The translations under genes and the position numbers were made by a program. DNA of 64,000 bases from a virus: the IMG/VR virus record IMGVR_UViG_3300046328_000321, positions 49,369 to 113,368 of that record; one strand, given 5' to 3'. Within the stretch, counting starts at the first letter, position 1. Each line of letters begins with the position of its first letter. Shown here one piece after another: positions 41,243 to 50,964 of this stretch. A model generated the notes under the pieces. That model was given only the letters and a program-made list of their open reading frames with translations. It was not told the origin of the DNA and searched no databases.

Positions 41243-43711
41243 ACTGAAACTTCAATATGTGGGTATACAAGGACTTAATTCTTACTGTATGCATAATTCA
41301 TCATCACGAGCTGTGATGTTTTCTTCTCACATTGGACAACGTCTGGTAATTGAAGGAGCTCAACAGAAACTTGTACAAACTGGGCTTGAACAAGAATTTG
41401 GTAAATATACGTTCAATGTCAAGATGCCTGAGAATGGTCGTATTGTTGCTATCTTAGACAGGTATCCTCGTGGTGTAGGTAGTAAATCTCTTAATTTCAA
41501 TCCAGAGACCTATGTCTTCTTTGAACGTGAAGACAACAAGCAAGTAGATTATATTCTCATCCCGTACAAAGCTCAGTTCCATCAGAATTTTGGTTTTAAG
41601 TACAAGATGAATAAGAAAAATATCGGAAAGCTTCAGCCAGGTGCTTATATTGCAAAAGATACTATTTTTGCAGACAGTCCTGCTGTTTCTGACAATGGTA
41701 ATTTCATGTTTGGTATCAATGCCAACATTGCCCTGATGTCCATTCCCTCAGTGGCTGAAGATGGCATTATGATCTCCAGAGACTTTCTACCTAAGTTAAA
41801 GTTCAAGATTTATGATACTCGACAAGTCAACTTTGGATCTAAACAATTTCCATTGAACCTTTATGGTACTTTGGATGAAGTAAAACCATTTCCTGAGATC
41901 GGAGATAAGATTCGAGAAGATGGTATTTTGATGGCTTTTAGAGACTTTAACACAGCTCTGTCTCCTGTTGAAATGTCTAAGATGGATTTAATGGAAGTAG
42001 ATCACACTTTTGATGAATGTGTATATGTACGAGGTGGTGTGGGTACTGTGGTTGACATTAAGATTACCAGAAACAACTCACCTATTAAGAACATGCCTGT
42101 GGAAATGTCATGTTATCTGAACCGTTACTGGGAAGCCAATCAAGCTTTTTATAAGAAAGTTATTGATTTAGAAGCCGGTCTGCGTAAAGATAACCGAATG
42201 AAATTTGGAACCACTGATATTTTAACAACATCAAAGTTTGATAAATTAGTTTATGAGGCTATGGTGCATACTAACCATAACTTCAATCAGTTTAAACAAC
42301 CTCTTCAACTCCAATCACGTAAGTCTACTGTAGACGAATACCAGATACAATTTACTATTGAATACACCATTGAACCCTGTGAAGGATTCAAATTGACTGA
42401 TAATCACGGTTTTTACTAGCCGCTTTTGACAGAGATGTCAATCGATCATTTTCCTAATTGCGGGGAACCACCTAAAGCTTCATTGACCAACTTAGTTACG
42501 AAAGTAAGTTAAGGGCTACGCTAACTACGTAGGTATGGTAAAACTAATGAAGATATATGGGCAATCCGCACCGAAGCTCCTAACTAAGTATATTAACATA
42601 TACTTACATGGAGTGTGGCCAACGACTATCCCGTAAGGGAGTAGGCTCATGAGAGTCGAAATGGAAAGCGTCCTACTGTTGAACAGAGGATGAAGATATA
42701 GTCTGTTCCTACATGAAAGTGTGGGTGGGTGTCACAGCACACCGGGTGAAGAATCGAAAGACGGCTTCACTGGACAAAAAGGGAAAAGGTGTTATTTGTA
42801 AAGTAGAAGAACCTGAGAACATGCCTGTCGATGAAAATGGCAACCGTGCCGACATCGTCATGGATGCAGCTTCTACTATCTCACGTATGAACTTAGGCAG
42901 GCTTTACGAGCAACACATGGCATCTGCCTTGCGCGACGTTACTCAAAATGTTCGCATGTTGTTTGGATTTGAACGATTGAAACCAACATCCATTAAAGCT
43001 GAGAATTTGCTAGACAGTTTTCCAATTCAAAAGATCGAAGAAGCTCATCAGTACGTGTTAGGTTTCTATAACCTTATTTCAGAAAAGCAATATAACTTTT
43101 ATTCTAAACTGACAGATCCTAAGCAAATTGCCGAGCATATCTGTGATATCATATCCGATCACGTTTATGCATATATTCCTATTGATAAACAGATCAGTAG
43201 TAAAGATATCGTGAAACGCATCGAGAATTCCATATACAAACCCGTTTATGGAAAAATTACCTATCGAGGTAATTCTGGTGAGGTCGTGCTTACTGAACGA
43301 AATGTGCGCATTGCTCCTTTATACATGATGTTATTGGAAAAAATCGCTGATGATTGGACAGCTGTAGCCACTGGTAATCTTCAGCTACATGGTTTACTGG
43401 CTCAGGTCAACAGACGTGAAAAGCATTCAAGACCTCATAGGAACACTCCTGTTCGCACCATCGGTGAAACAGAGGGACGTTTATTTGTAGGTTATTGTGG
43501 AAGAGAAGCGGTCGCTGAGATGTTGGATCGTTCAGGTAATCCTCTTGTACAAAGACACATGACTAGGAACATTCTTGAAGCCAATCGTCCAACAAATATC
43601 AATGAGATTGTAGATCGTAACTTGGTTAACTACGGTAATACCAAGTCTGTACAGATCATCAACCATATGTTTACTTGTATGGGTTTTAAAACCAAATACG
43701 TTCCAGAATGA
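41229..43711 (+). CDS. RNA polymerase beta C-terminal subunit (gp71-73-like), two exons
   Basis: Exons 41229-42410 and 42782-43711 give 703 residues. Near the N-terminus MHNSSSRAVMFSSHIGQR corresponds to the beta H-DANRALMGxNMQRQ segment. SVAEDGIMIS matches the EDSIxVSE region. At the joint, KLTDNHG-GKGVICKV restores the GDKxxxRHGNKGVI motif whose lysine lies in the active site. Both joints are in frame. phiKZ gp71-73 is also interrupted by an intron. The start overlaps the 40739 gene. It forms the non-virion RNAP with the gp55-, gp68- and gp74-like products. Confidence 0.88.
42411..42781 (+). ncRNA. group I intron in the RNAP beta gene
   Basis: 371 nt, ORF-less (an apparent ATG at 42713 only reads through the 3-prime end of the intron). 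P1: exon CGGU with intron GCCG, U-G at the splice site. P7 strands GACTAT and ATAGTC. Ends in G. Shares 82 identical bases with beta-prime intron 4 (42562-42643) and its 3-prime end with beta-prime intron 3. Confidence 0.82.
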
Positions 43712-43718
43712 GAACATC

Positions 43719-45725
43719 ATGATAAATGCAAGAGAAATTTGTAATAAACCAGTAGAAGAGTTGGTCCATCTTCCTATCAAATTCAATCTGGTTTTTGAAG
43801 ATGGGTCAACTGTAGCAAGTAGTCGTAATAAGACTATTTATAATTGGTATTTCTGGCAGATCCATCGATCTTATCCAGGATTACCTTTGACATCTCGTCA
43901 CTGTGTGGAGAGTATACTTAAAGGGCAACCTTTGAGTTCGGATACACATATAGAATTACTTAGTAAAATAGCCGAGGACACTGTCTGGCATTTCAAACTG
44001 AGTAATCCTGCCGATCGTGAAGTCCTTAACAAACTGATTTATCAAATTACCAACAACATCCATGATAAGGTAACATGTACAGCTGAGGCTTCTGTATCAT
44101 CCATTGACATTCTTGATTTCATTGAGGTAGTAGATCACCCAATGGTCAAACAAATCAATGATTCCACACAACCTCATAATGATTCAATTGTTGACAGCTA
44201 TAATAAAATTTTAACTATTATTAAAAATAATGATGAACTGGCTAATAACAATTTGGCTAGAGCTGTACGATCAAAGATGGTAAATGCCAACCAGGTGACA
44301 CAATGTGTTGCTGTGCGTGGATTCATGACTGAAGTAGATGGTAAGATTCTTCCTACTCCTATTATGAGTAATTTCACAGAAGGTTTTACTCGATTACACG
44401 ATTATGTCGCTGAGTCAAGATCAGCTGCTAAGAGCCATTATTTCTCTGAGTCCCCTCTGGAAGATGCTGAGTATTTTGCTCGACGGCTTCAACTATTGTG
44501 TATGACTGTAGAACGACTGACTTATACAGACTGCGGAAGTAACGAGTACATGGAGTGGTTGGTTCTTCCTCCTACTAAAGATGAAAACGGAGCAACTGTT
44601 TATCAGGGTGATTTAGCTTATATGGCTGGTAAATATTACCTAGACGAAACATCAGGATCTTTAAAAATGATTCGTGGGGATGATCCGTCACTTCATGGTA
44701 AAATTCTAAAAATTCGGTCTGTATTAGGTTGTAGGGAATCTGATAAACATGCAGTTTGTGCCGTGTGTTTTGGTGGTTTATCCTTTAATTTGTCAGCATA
44801 CACAAACTTAGGTCATATTTGTGCAGCTACGATGACTCAACAGACTTCTCAATCTGTGTTGTCAAACAAACATTATCAGGCAAGTTCGGTTTCTCCAACG
44901 ATCAATTTATCTGAAAACACAGGTAGATTTTTCACACTTACCAAGGAGAAAACAGGTTACATTATGGATGGTAAGTATAGAAAATTGAAACCAACAATTA
45001 CGATCAGCCGCGAGTCACTTCCAGGACTTGTAGATTTACACATTGCTCAAGATGTAACAAAGATTAATCCTACACGGGTATCTGCCATCACAACCATTGA
45101 TATTTGCATCACGGATACTAAAGGTAAGCAATTGGTAGATACAGTTGATTTGTCACAAGGTAATCGTGGGGCTAATTTATCACAAGAGTTCTTGTACTAT
45201 CTCAAGGACAATGGATGGCAGACTGATGCAAGAGCTAATTTTGTGTTAGATTTGGCTAAGTGGAACTTTAGTCTTCCATTGTTTAAGATGCCTGACATCG
45301 AATATTCGTTCTCAGATCACTCTAAACAAGTGGCGGAGATCATCGAATCTAAATTGGAGAACTTAAACGATCGTCAAACTCCAGAGTCAGCGGTTTATAC
45401 ACTGCAACAGCTATTCATGTTGGTCAATGCTAAGCTCAATGTAAATATAGCGTGTTTGGAAGTAATCATCTACGCAAGTATGGTGAGTAAAGCAGGTACT
45501 TATGGTTTGTCTCGTGGATCTGCTGAGGCTGTGATGTCAATCGCTGCTCGCGTTATGAAGAACCGCAGTCTATCTGTGGCATTTGCCTATCAAGGCCAAC
45601 AAGATGTCATTCTAAATCCGTCAAGCTATTACAAGCTGGACAGACCAGATAGTCCGTTTGATGTGTTCGTAATGCCTCATGAGGTACTCGAAGCAGAGAA
45701 ACAGCGTAGAATGATGTCAGTCTGA
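43719..45725 (+). CDS. RNA polymerase beta-prime C-terminal subunit (gp74-like)
   Basis: 668 residues, 7 nt after the beta gene. CRESDKHAVCAVCFGGLSF followed by GHICAATMTQQTSQSVLSNK corresponds to the beta-prime CxxC...[20 protein letters not shown] region around the trigger loop and bridge. Order and size fit phiKZ gp74, the C-terminal beta-prime piece of the non-virion RNAP. No intron here. A terminator follows the stop. Confidence 0.82.
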   Translation: MINAREICNKPVEELVHLPIKFNLVFEDGSTVASSRNKTIYNWYFWQIHRSYPGLPLTSRHCVESILKGQPLSSDTHIELLSKIAEDTVWHFKLSNPADREVLNKLIYQITNNIHDKVTCTAEASVSSIDILDFIEVVDHPMVKQINDSTQPHNDSIVDSYNKILTIIKNNDELANNNLARAVRSKMVNANQVTQCVAVRGFMTEVDGKILPTPIMSNFTEGFTRLHDYVAESRSAAKSHYFSESPLEDAEYFARRLQLLCMTVERLTYTDCGSNEYMEWLVLPPTKDENGATVYQGDLAYMAGKYYLDETSGSLKMIRGDDPSLHGKILKIRSVLGCRESDKHAVCAVCFGGLSFNLSAYTNLGHICAATMTQQTSQSVLSNKHYQASSVSPTINLSENTGRFFTLTKEKTGYIMDGKYRKLKPTITISRESLPGLVDLHIAQDVTKINPTRVSAITTIDICITDTKGKQLVDTVDLSQGNRGANLSQEFLYYLKDNGWQTDARANFVLDLAKWNFSLPLFKMPDIEYSFSDHSKQVAEIIESKLENLNDRQTPESAVYTLQQLFMLVNAKLNVNIACLEVIIYASMVSKAGTYGLSRGSAEAVMSIAARVMKNRSLSVAFAYQGQQDVILNPSSYYKLDRPDSPFDVFVMPHEVLEAEKQRRMMSV

Positions 45726-45730
45726 GGACA

Positions 45731-45765
45731 TAGAAAAAGTCTACATATGTAGACTTTTTCTTTTA
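45731..45765 (+). terminator. intrinsic terminator
   Basis: GAAAAAGTCTACAT and ATGTAGACTTTTTC form a long stem ending in a T-rich stretch, just before the helicase start codon. Confidence 0.85.
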
Positions 45766-45770
45766 CCATC

Positions 45771-47318
45771 ATGGAAATAAATGTAGATAAACACTTTCAC
45801 CTGGTTAAATACACACATTCATTTAGTGTCTCTTTACCATCACCCAGAACTGTAGCCATGTTGCTTAAGTTCTGTATTAAATTTGTTCAAGTTAATTATG
45901 TTAACGTAGGTAATCGACAAAATGTGATTCAAAAAACCTACGCATGGAAAAATAAGTCCAGTACAGAGTTTCGATTTCACATAGCTCAATATGCAGATTT
46001 CCAAAAGATTTTAGCATATGATCATTTTGACGACAGTATGTACACCATTGCAGAAGCTGAACCCTATGAAGCTGTAAAGTGTGACATTAAGTTAAACCCA
46101 GGTTGGGAATTGAGAGACTATCAAAAAGAAGTAGTCGATTTCTGTTCCAATAAGTATGAAGGTGATTTTAACAGTAGATTGGTGTCTTTACCAACAGGTA
46201 CAGGTAAAGGTATAAGTTCATTAGCGACAGCCGCTAATTTAGGTGAACGAGTTTTTGTTCTCGTATTACCTAAGTATATTGAGAAATGGGCAGAAGAGAT
46301 CACTTCAGTTTTAAATGTCAAACCTAAAGAAGTGATGACGGTACAAGGTGGGGATCAGCTAAAAGGATTAATTTCTTTGGCTTCAGATGGACAGCTCACT
46401 AGTAAATTCGTCATTTGTAGTTTGACCACATTCATGTACTATATAGATGCTTATTCACAATCTGTAGATGAGTTTGCTGCAAGTGGTTATGAATGTAAAC
46501 CTTGTGATTTTGCCAAAATCATTAAAGCCGGTACGATGATCGTGGATGAGGGACATCAACATTTCCATGCCGTATTCAAAGCCCTTACTCACATGCACAT
46601 CAATAATCTGGTGTTTCTGACGGCCACTTTGGTGTCAGAAGATGCATTTATGAAAAGGATGTATCAGCTTATATTCCCCAAACAGATTCGTTTCGACAAA
46701 ATCGAAATGAAAAAATATATTAAGCTATATCCGATCAGTTATGAGATGTCTGATTTTGCTAATTCTAAGATACGCACGTCACCTTATGGGAGTAACAACT
46801 ACAATCATATCGAATTTGAGAAAAGCTTGTGTAAAAATCGACGCAAAAAAGATAATTATTACACCATGCTAAATCGGTTAGTTAAAGAAATGTATATAAC
46901 CGATAAAAAAGAAAACGATAAACTGGTTGTGTTCTGTGGAAGTATTGATATGTGTACGGAGTATAGTAACATACTCAAAGAAGAGTATCCTAATTTAGAT
47001 GTAAGAAGATATGTGGAAGACGACCCTTATGAAAACATCATAGAGGCAGATATACGTGTAACTACTATCCAGTCAGGTGGGACGGCTATTGATATTCCCA
47101 ATTTAAGGGTAGCGATCATGACTGTTTCTGTAGATAGCCCTGTATCTAATTTACAAGCGTTAGGAAGACTTCGAGAATTAAAAGATCGAGATGTTAGATT
47201 TTATTATCTATATTGCGTTCAAATACCAAAACAAGTCCAATACCACAGAAATAGAAAAACATTATTTGAATCTAAAGTAGCTTCTATTAATGAATTACAT
47301 TATCCTAGTTTGATTTAA
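45771..47318 (+). CDS. SF2 DNA helicase (gp75 position, UvsW-like)
   Basis: 515 residues. Motif Q/I region LRDYQKEVV then SLPTGTGKGISS (Walker A, about residues 139-150), motif II VDEGHQHF (about 260), motif III LTATLVSED, and motif VI region LQALGRLREL. The DEGH box and accessory N-terminal 100 residues resemble UvsW-type recombination helicases, which act on branched DNA. Lies directly after the RNAP genes, as in phiKZ. Family confident; substrate inferred. Confidence 0.82.
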   Translation: MEINVDKHFHLVKYTHSFSVSLPSPRTVAMLLKFCIKFVQVNYVNVGNRQNVIQKTYAWKNKSSTEFRFHIAQYADFQKILAYDHFDDSMYTIAEAEPYEAVKCDIKLNPGWELRDYQKEVVDFCSNKYEGDFNSRLVSLPTGTGKGISSLATAANLGERVFVLVLPKYIEKWAEEITSVLNVKPKEVMTVQGGDQLKGLISLASDGQLTSKFVICSLTTFMYYIDAYSQSVDEFAASGYECKPCDFAKIIKAGTMIVDEGHQHFHAVFKALTHMHINNLVFLTATLVSEDAFMKRMYQLIFPKQIRFDKIEMKKYIKLYPISYEMSDFANSKIRTSPYGSNNYNHIEFEKSLCKNRRKKDNYYTMLNRLVKEMYITDKKENDKLVVFCGSIDMCTEYSNILKEEYPNLDVRRYVEDDPYENIIEADIRVTTIQSGGTAIDIPNLRVAIMTVSVDSPVSNLQALGRLRELKDRDVRFYYLYCVQIPKQVQYHRNRKTLFESKVASINELHYPSLI

Positions 47319-47395
47319 AATATACAGATGTAAATTTATCATAGAGTAAGTTTTACCAGACTCATTATAATTTAAACAACTAAAGGACATAAGAA

Positions 47396-47677
47396 ATGCA
47401 AATCATTAGAAATAAGAATGGTGTATTCTATATTAATGATAAAAACCAATTTCATCGTATCGATGGTCCTGCTGTTGAAACATTAGGTGGTGATAAGCGT
47501 TGGTATCAGAACGGTAAACTTCATCGTATCGATGGACCTGCTGTGACATGGATAAATGGTTATAAAGCCTGGTATCTGCATGGTCAGCGACATCGTGAAG
47601 ATGGACCTGCTGTCGAATATCCAGATGGTAGTAAAGAATACTGGCTCCATGGTGTTAAACAAGATCCACCTGTTTAA
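47396..47677 (+). CDS. MORN-like repeat protein
   Basis: 93 residues: N-terminal block MQIIRNKNGVFYINDKNQFHR, three 23-residue repeats (DGPAVETLGGDKRWYQNGK and relatives) and the end YWLHGVKQDPPV. It lacks the shared promoter-leader, having instead AAAGGACATAAGAA upstream, so it may be controlled differently from its relatives. First of three consecutive family members. Confidence 0.68.
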   Translation: MQIIRNKNGVFYINDKNQFHRIDGPAVETLGGDKRWYQNGKLHRIDGPAVTWINGYKAWYLHGQRHREDGPAVEYPDGSKEYWLHGVKQDPPV

Positions 47678-47682
47678 CTGTA

Positions 47683-47722
47683 TAAATATATACACAGCCT
47701 GATAAGCTGTGTATATTTTTTA
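47683..47722 (+). terminator. cassette terminator
   Basis: ATATACACAGC and GCTGTGTATAT stem with loop CTGATAA, followed by T residues. Confidence 0.85.
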
Positions 47723-47731
47723 GCTCTTCTA

Positions 47732-47815
47732 GACTATTTCAGTTACACATACTTTAACTGAGCTATTATAGTTTAAACTGATCTATCTGTCAGTACTATC
47801 AGCTAAGGAGATAAA
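47732..47815 (+). promoter_or_regulatory. promoter plus structured 5' leader
   Basis: TTTCAGTTACACATACTTTA then ACTGAGC, followed by outer stem ATAGT/ACTAT, inner stem ACTGA/TCAGT and AAGGAG. Nearly identical to the copy at 63652. Confidence 0.7.
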
Positions 47816-47816
47816 G

Positions 47817-48236
47817 ATGACTGTAGTTACTAATAAAGAAGGTATCTTTCATTATAATGAGAAAGGTGAACTCCATCGTACAGATGGTCCTGCTGCGGAA
47901 TATGTAAATGGTGATAAACTATGGTTTGTTAATGGTCAACTCCATCGTGAAGATGGACCTGCTGCAGAAGGTGCAGATGGTGATAAAGCCTGGTGGGTCA
48001 ATGATCAACTCCATCGTGAAGATGGACCTGCTATCGAATATGTAAATGGTGATAAGCGTTGGTATCTACATGGTCAACTCCATCGTACCGATGGTCCTGC
48101 TGTTAAAACATTAGATGGTTTTAAAGCCTGGTATCTGAACGGTAAGTATCATCGTATCGATGGTCCTGCTGTCGAATATCCAGATGGTACTAAAGAATAC
48201 TGGGTTAACGGTGTTAAACAAAACCCATCTGTTTAA
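47817..48236 (+). CDS. MORN-like repeat protein (five repeats)
   Basis: 139 residues with the family N-block (TVVTNKEGIFHYNEKGELHR), five 23-residue repeats such as DGPAAEGADGDKAWWVNDQ, and the end YWVNGVKQNPSV. Ribosome binding site AAGGAG six bases upstream. The next family member begins only 40 nt after the stop with a shortened leader, so the pair may be co-transcribed. Confidence 0.7.
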   Translation: MTVVTNKEGIFHYNEKGELHRTDGPAAEYVNGDKLWFVNGQLHREDGPAAEGADGDKAWWVNDQLHREDGPAIEYVNGDKRWYLHGQLHRTDGPAVKTLDGFKAWYLNGKYHRIDGPAVEYPDGTKEYWVNGVKQNPSV

Positions 48237-48276
48237 CTGATGTATCTGTCAGTACTGTTAATTAAAGGAGATGAAG

Positions 48277-48564
48277 ATGACTGTAGTTACTAATCAAGAA
48301 GGTACTTTTCATTATAATGAAAAGAATGAGCTCCATCGTGAAGATGGACCTGCCATCGAAGATGCAGATGGTTATAAAGGCTGGTATCTGAATGATAAGC
48401 TTCACCGGGTTGATGGTCCTGCTGTGGAAGATGTGAACGGTTACGGTTATAAAGCCTGGTATCTGCATGGTCAACGCCATCGTACTGATGGTCCCGCTAT
48501 TGAGCGGGCGGATGGCTATAAAGAATACTGGTTACACGGTGTTAAACAGGATCCACCTGTTTAA
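48277..48564 (+). CDS. MORN-like repeat protein (three repeats)
   Basis: 95 residues: TVVTNQEGTFHYNEKNELHR, then repeats including one with a two-residue insertion (VNGYGYKAWYLHG), and the end YWLHGVKQDPPV. The leader keeps only the inner stem (ACTGA/TCAGT) and AAAGGAG. ATG 48277 preferred to 48271 by spacing. Confidence 0.68.
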   Translation: MTVVTNQEGTFHYNEKNELHREDGPAIEDADGYKGWYLNDKLHRVDGPAVEDVNGYGYKAWYLHGQRHRTDGPAIERADGYKEYWLHGVKQDPPV

Positions 48565-48567
48565 CTG

Positions 48568-48612
48568 ATATAAAAATATACACAGCCTGATAAGCTGTGT
48601 ATATTTTTTTCC
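48568..48612 (+). terminator. cassette terminator
   Basis: ATACACAGC and GCTGTGTAT with loop CTGATAA, followed by T-run. Confidence 0.85.
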
Positions 48613-48621
48613 TGTTTGTAA

Positions 48622-48705
48622 ACTATTTCAGTCACATATATTCTATTTGAGCTATCGCTGTAGTTTAATTCACATCTCTGTGAAACTATCAGCCAAGGAG
48701 ATAGA
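48622..48705 (+). promoter_or_regulatory. promoter plus structured 5' leader (divergent copy)
   Basis: TTTCAGTCACATATATTCTA then TTTGAGC. The outer stem is TAGTTT/AAACTA and the inner stem TTCAC/GTGAA. Both differ in sequence from other copies yet pair, which supports a conserved RNA fold. Ribosome binding site AAGGAG. Confidence 0.7.
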
Positions 48706-48706
48706 C

Positions 48707-49063
48707 ATGAATTTCGTAAACCTGTGCCCCCACACCATCCACATCTGCAACAGCAGATTTATTGTCTCATTTCAACCCTCGGGCATCGTAGCCCGGGTAA
48801 CGGCAGCATATGAAACCCTGCCGTCCCTGGCAGGATTTCGTGTAAGTCGACAAGTATTCGGGGAGGTGGAAAACCTCCCTGATCCAGCTCCTGACACCAC
48901 GTATGTCGTGTCAGGAATGGTTTTGGCTGCTCTCAAGGGCAGTCGACCTGATGTCGTGGCTCCTGATACAGGAACCACACAGGTCCGTTTCACACCGGCC
49001 GACGAAGCCGCCGGGCTCGGCAAAGCTGGTCAAACCCGCTATGTCACAGGTTGGGTTTCATAA
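48707..49063 (+). CDS. small conserved phage-type protein, hairpin-dense GC-rich gene
   Basis: 118 residues starting MNFVNLCPHTIHICNSRF. The opening NLxPHxIxI and later PSGIVARV are features of a small protein family seen in many unrelated phages, of unknown role. The gene is GC-rich relative to its surroundings and contains a chain of perfect short inverted repeats: ATCTGC/GCAGAT, CGGCAG/CTGCCG, CCTGCC/GGCAGG, GGAGGT/ACCTCC and CCTGACAC/GTGTCAGG. It is likely acquired from another phage. Expressed from the shared promoter-leader module. Confidence 0.65.
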   Translation: MNFVNLCPHTIHICNSRFIVSFQPSGIVARVTAAYETLPSLAGFRVSRQVFGEVENLPDPAPDTTYVVSGMVLAALKGSRPDVVAPDTGTTQVRFTPADEAAGLGKAGQTRYVTGWVS

Positions 49064-49072
49064 CCTAACCTG

Positions 49073-49109
49073 GATCACATCTTAACTTTACGAACGTTAA
49101 GATGTGATA
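49073..49109 (+). terminator. hairpin terminator or RNA hairpin
   Basis: ATCACATCTTAAC and GTTAAGATGTGAT form a 13-bp perfect stem. No T-run follows, so termination is less certain. Confidence 0.55.
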
Positions 49110-49205
49110 AGAATGGCCAATTAACCCTGTCGCCTGGCCAGCAAAAAAGGGATTGAATTAACTGTTTAAATGTATAATCGTACATACAGTTAAATAGGAG
49201 AAACC

Positions 49206-49460
49206 ATGGAACTAGTCATTCCAATGGGAGTCGCGACTCACTACGAGTCGTGGACTGACGAAGCCGGTGATGGCTTCATCCTCTGTGACAGGTCGGTCAA
49301 ATCGACCGTGGACGGTAAAGAGGTTACCGTGACAGACCGGTGGGAATCCGGTCCCTGTAACTTTGACAGTGTGCTTGAAGCCACTGTCAAAGTGGGGGGA
49401 GAGATTGTGAAAGCAATCTCTGTCGAAGCCTCAGAAGGGAGATACATTATTTCTCTCTGA
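49206..49460 (+). CDS. small protein encoded by a hairpin-dense GC-rich gene
   Basis: 84 residues starting MELVIPMGVATHYESWTDEA, acidic and beta-rich, ending EGRYIISL; no known domain. Ribosome binding site AGGAGAAACC. The coding DNA is almost tiled with inverted repeats: GAGTCGCGACTC, GAAGCC/GGCTTC, CGGTC/GACCG, CGGTAA/TTACCG, ACCGG/CCGGT, GACAGTG/CACTGTC, GAGATTG/CAATCTC. Base composition sets it apart from neighbours, as for 48707 and 58115. Function unknown. Confidence 0.6.
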   Translation: MELVIPMGVATHYESWTDEAGDGFILCDRSVKSTVDGKEVTVTDRWESGPCNFDSVLEATVKVGGEIVKAISVEASEGRYIISL

Positions 49461-49463
49461 GAG

Positions 49464-49505
49464 AAAACACTCCAACCCTTACAGGTCGGAGTGTTTTTTT
49501 TTTTA
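49464..49505 (+). terminator. intrinsic terminator
   Basis: AACACTCC and GGAGTGTT stem, followed by about ten T residues; it lies convergent to the fibre gene. Confidence 0.88.
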
Positions 49506-50918
49506 ATTTTTTATTAAGTAAATAGGAGACAATATTTTAACAGAAGAAAAGTTTGTAATTATAGTGGGATTTATAATATATTCACCAGCAGTCTGTCCAT
49601 TTAACAAAACAGTAATAGGTACGGACATGCTCTGACCATAAGTGGTAATTACCATTATTCCACTCTCTCCCACTTTACTAAGTTCCCATTCTACAGCTAA
49701 TGTAATTTCTGTAGGCCAAATACTATTTAGAGGTTCTAACTCTATAACAGAACTATTAGATGCAGTATGCATTCCATTATTAAAAACAGCATTTGAAACA
49801 GTTTTTAATACAGGTGGCTCACTGTAAGAATTGACCATGGTAAATAAAACAGATTGAGACCATTCTGACCAATTTGATAAACTACCGCGATGTCGAATTT
49901 TTAGTTCTAAAGTTCTACCAGACTCTAAATAGTTAAAAATTTCACACACTTTTCCCGATGTTAAAAATACATTACTCAATACAGATACACTGTCCACAGA
50001 CCATTCTGTTTCCACATGTCTATCGTTAGCAGAAATTGGTTTGAACAACGATGTTTGCAATAGATCGTTAGGTAAAACATTATCACTTCCATAAACTGGA
50101 AATGTGATATCAGGTGTAAAATTAATTATACTGTTTGAAAAATTACTTGTATTAAATCTTCTGACATAAGACCAATTACTATGTCCAAAATTGATATCGC
50201 GATATCTTATTTTTAAGAAGTATTCAGCAGATTGATTTAAACCTTGAATGAGAAAGTTATTATTCAATATTGGTACATCAATTCCATAGTCCACAATGTT
50301 ATTAAATTGATTATCTGTAGAGACTTGATAATCAACACCAACAGCAGAGTACACTTTACCTTCATAACTGCCGGTGGGTAGAGTGTAAGAAACTGTAAAT
50401 TTATTATTGTGTATTACTAAGTTTTGTGTCGGATGAGAAATAGTTGCTATGGGTAAAACAGGATTACTTAATCCAACTCTTATAAGGAAATTATGATCAT
50501 TTAATTTAAAACCATAGAGACCACCTGATCCTACGATTAAAGAATTTGGAGATGTATAGGTAATGACATTATCGTTTCTAACTACAGTACCAGCTCCCAA
50601 GACCAACAGACTTAAATCATAAGAATTTTTACTATCATAGTTGGTGATAGTATACGTGGCAGAAGTTTCCACAGATAAAGAAACTGGACCTAAAATAGTT
50701 GGTCTTTGTTTTATGGACTTAGGTAAAAATACTTCAGGTATGATTCCATATTCATTTAATTGAACTGGTCCACCTGCACGATTGATTGAATTTTTATCAA
50801 TACCATTTAAATTTTGCAAAGCCGTATTGACTCTTGTGGCACTTGTACCACCAATATTTAAATTAAAAAGTCCTTCATGAGAACCTGGTGCTTTTGCATT
50901 AACTATACTTCTCATTTC
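49503..50918 (-). CDS. fibre or adhesin protein with FnIII-like repeats
   Basis: 471 residues. The N-terminal 60 residues (RVNTALQNLNGIDKNSINR, NEYGIIPEVFLPKSI) look like a virion-attachment segment. Two later regions show fibronectin-III-type patterns (SYTLPTGSYEGKVYSAVGVD ... YFLKIRYRDINFGHSNWS, and LELKIRHRGSLSNWSEW). ATG 50918 follows AAGGAATATCGAA; the ATG at 50951 is less suitable. Likely exposed on the tail or head surface. Domain names are by pattern. Confidence 0.6.
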   Translation of the reverse strand, partial: EMRSIVNAKAPGSHEGLFNLNIGGTSATRVNTALQNLNGIDKNSINRAGGPVQLNEYGIIPEVFLPKSIKQRPTILGPVSLSVETSATYTITNYDSKNSYDLSLLVLGAGTVVRNDNVITYTSPNSLIVGSGGLYGFKLNDHNFLIRVGLSNPVLPIATISHPTQNLVIHNNKFTVSYTLPTGSYEGKVYSAVGVDYQVSTDNQFNNIVDYGIDVPILNNNFLIQGLNQSAEYFLKIRYRDINFGHSNWSYVRRFNTSNFSNSIINFTPDITFPVYGSDNVLPNDLLQTSLFKPISANDRHVETEWSVDSVSVLSNVFLTSGKVCEIFNYLESGRTLELKIRHRGSLSNWSEWSQSVLFTMVNSYSEPPVLKTVSNAVFNNGMHTASNSSVIELEPLNSIWPTEITLAVEWELSKVGESGIMVITTYGQSMSVPITVLLNGQTAGEYIINPTIITNFSSVKILSPIYLIKN

Positions 50919-50964
50919 GATATTCCTTAAAAGATAATTTAATCCTATCAAAAGATTTGCCGAA

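Noticed and set aside
42713-42781. Start of a separate RNAP gene at ATG 42713
   Set aside because: These codons are the conserved 3-prime end of the group I intron; the true coding part begins at 42782 and joins to 42410.
47817-48564. CRISPR array
   Set aside because: The 69-nt periodicity is coding (23-residue repeats) with no identical repeats separated by unique spacers.
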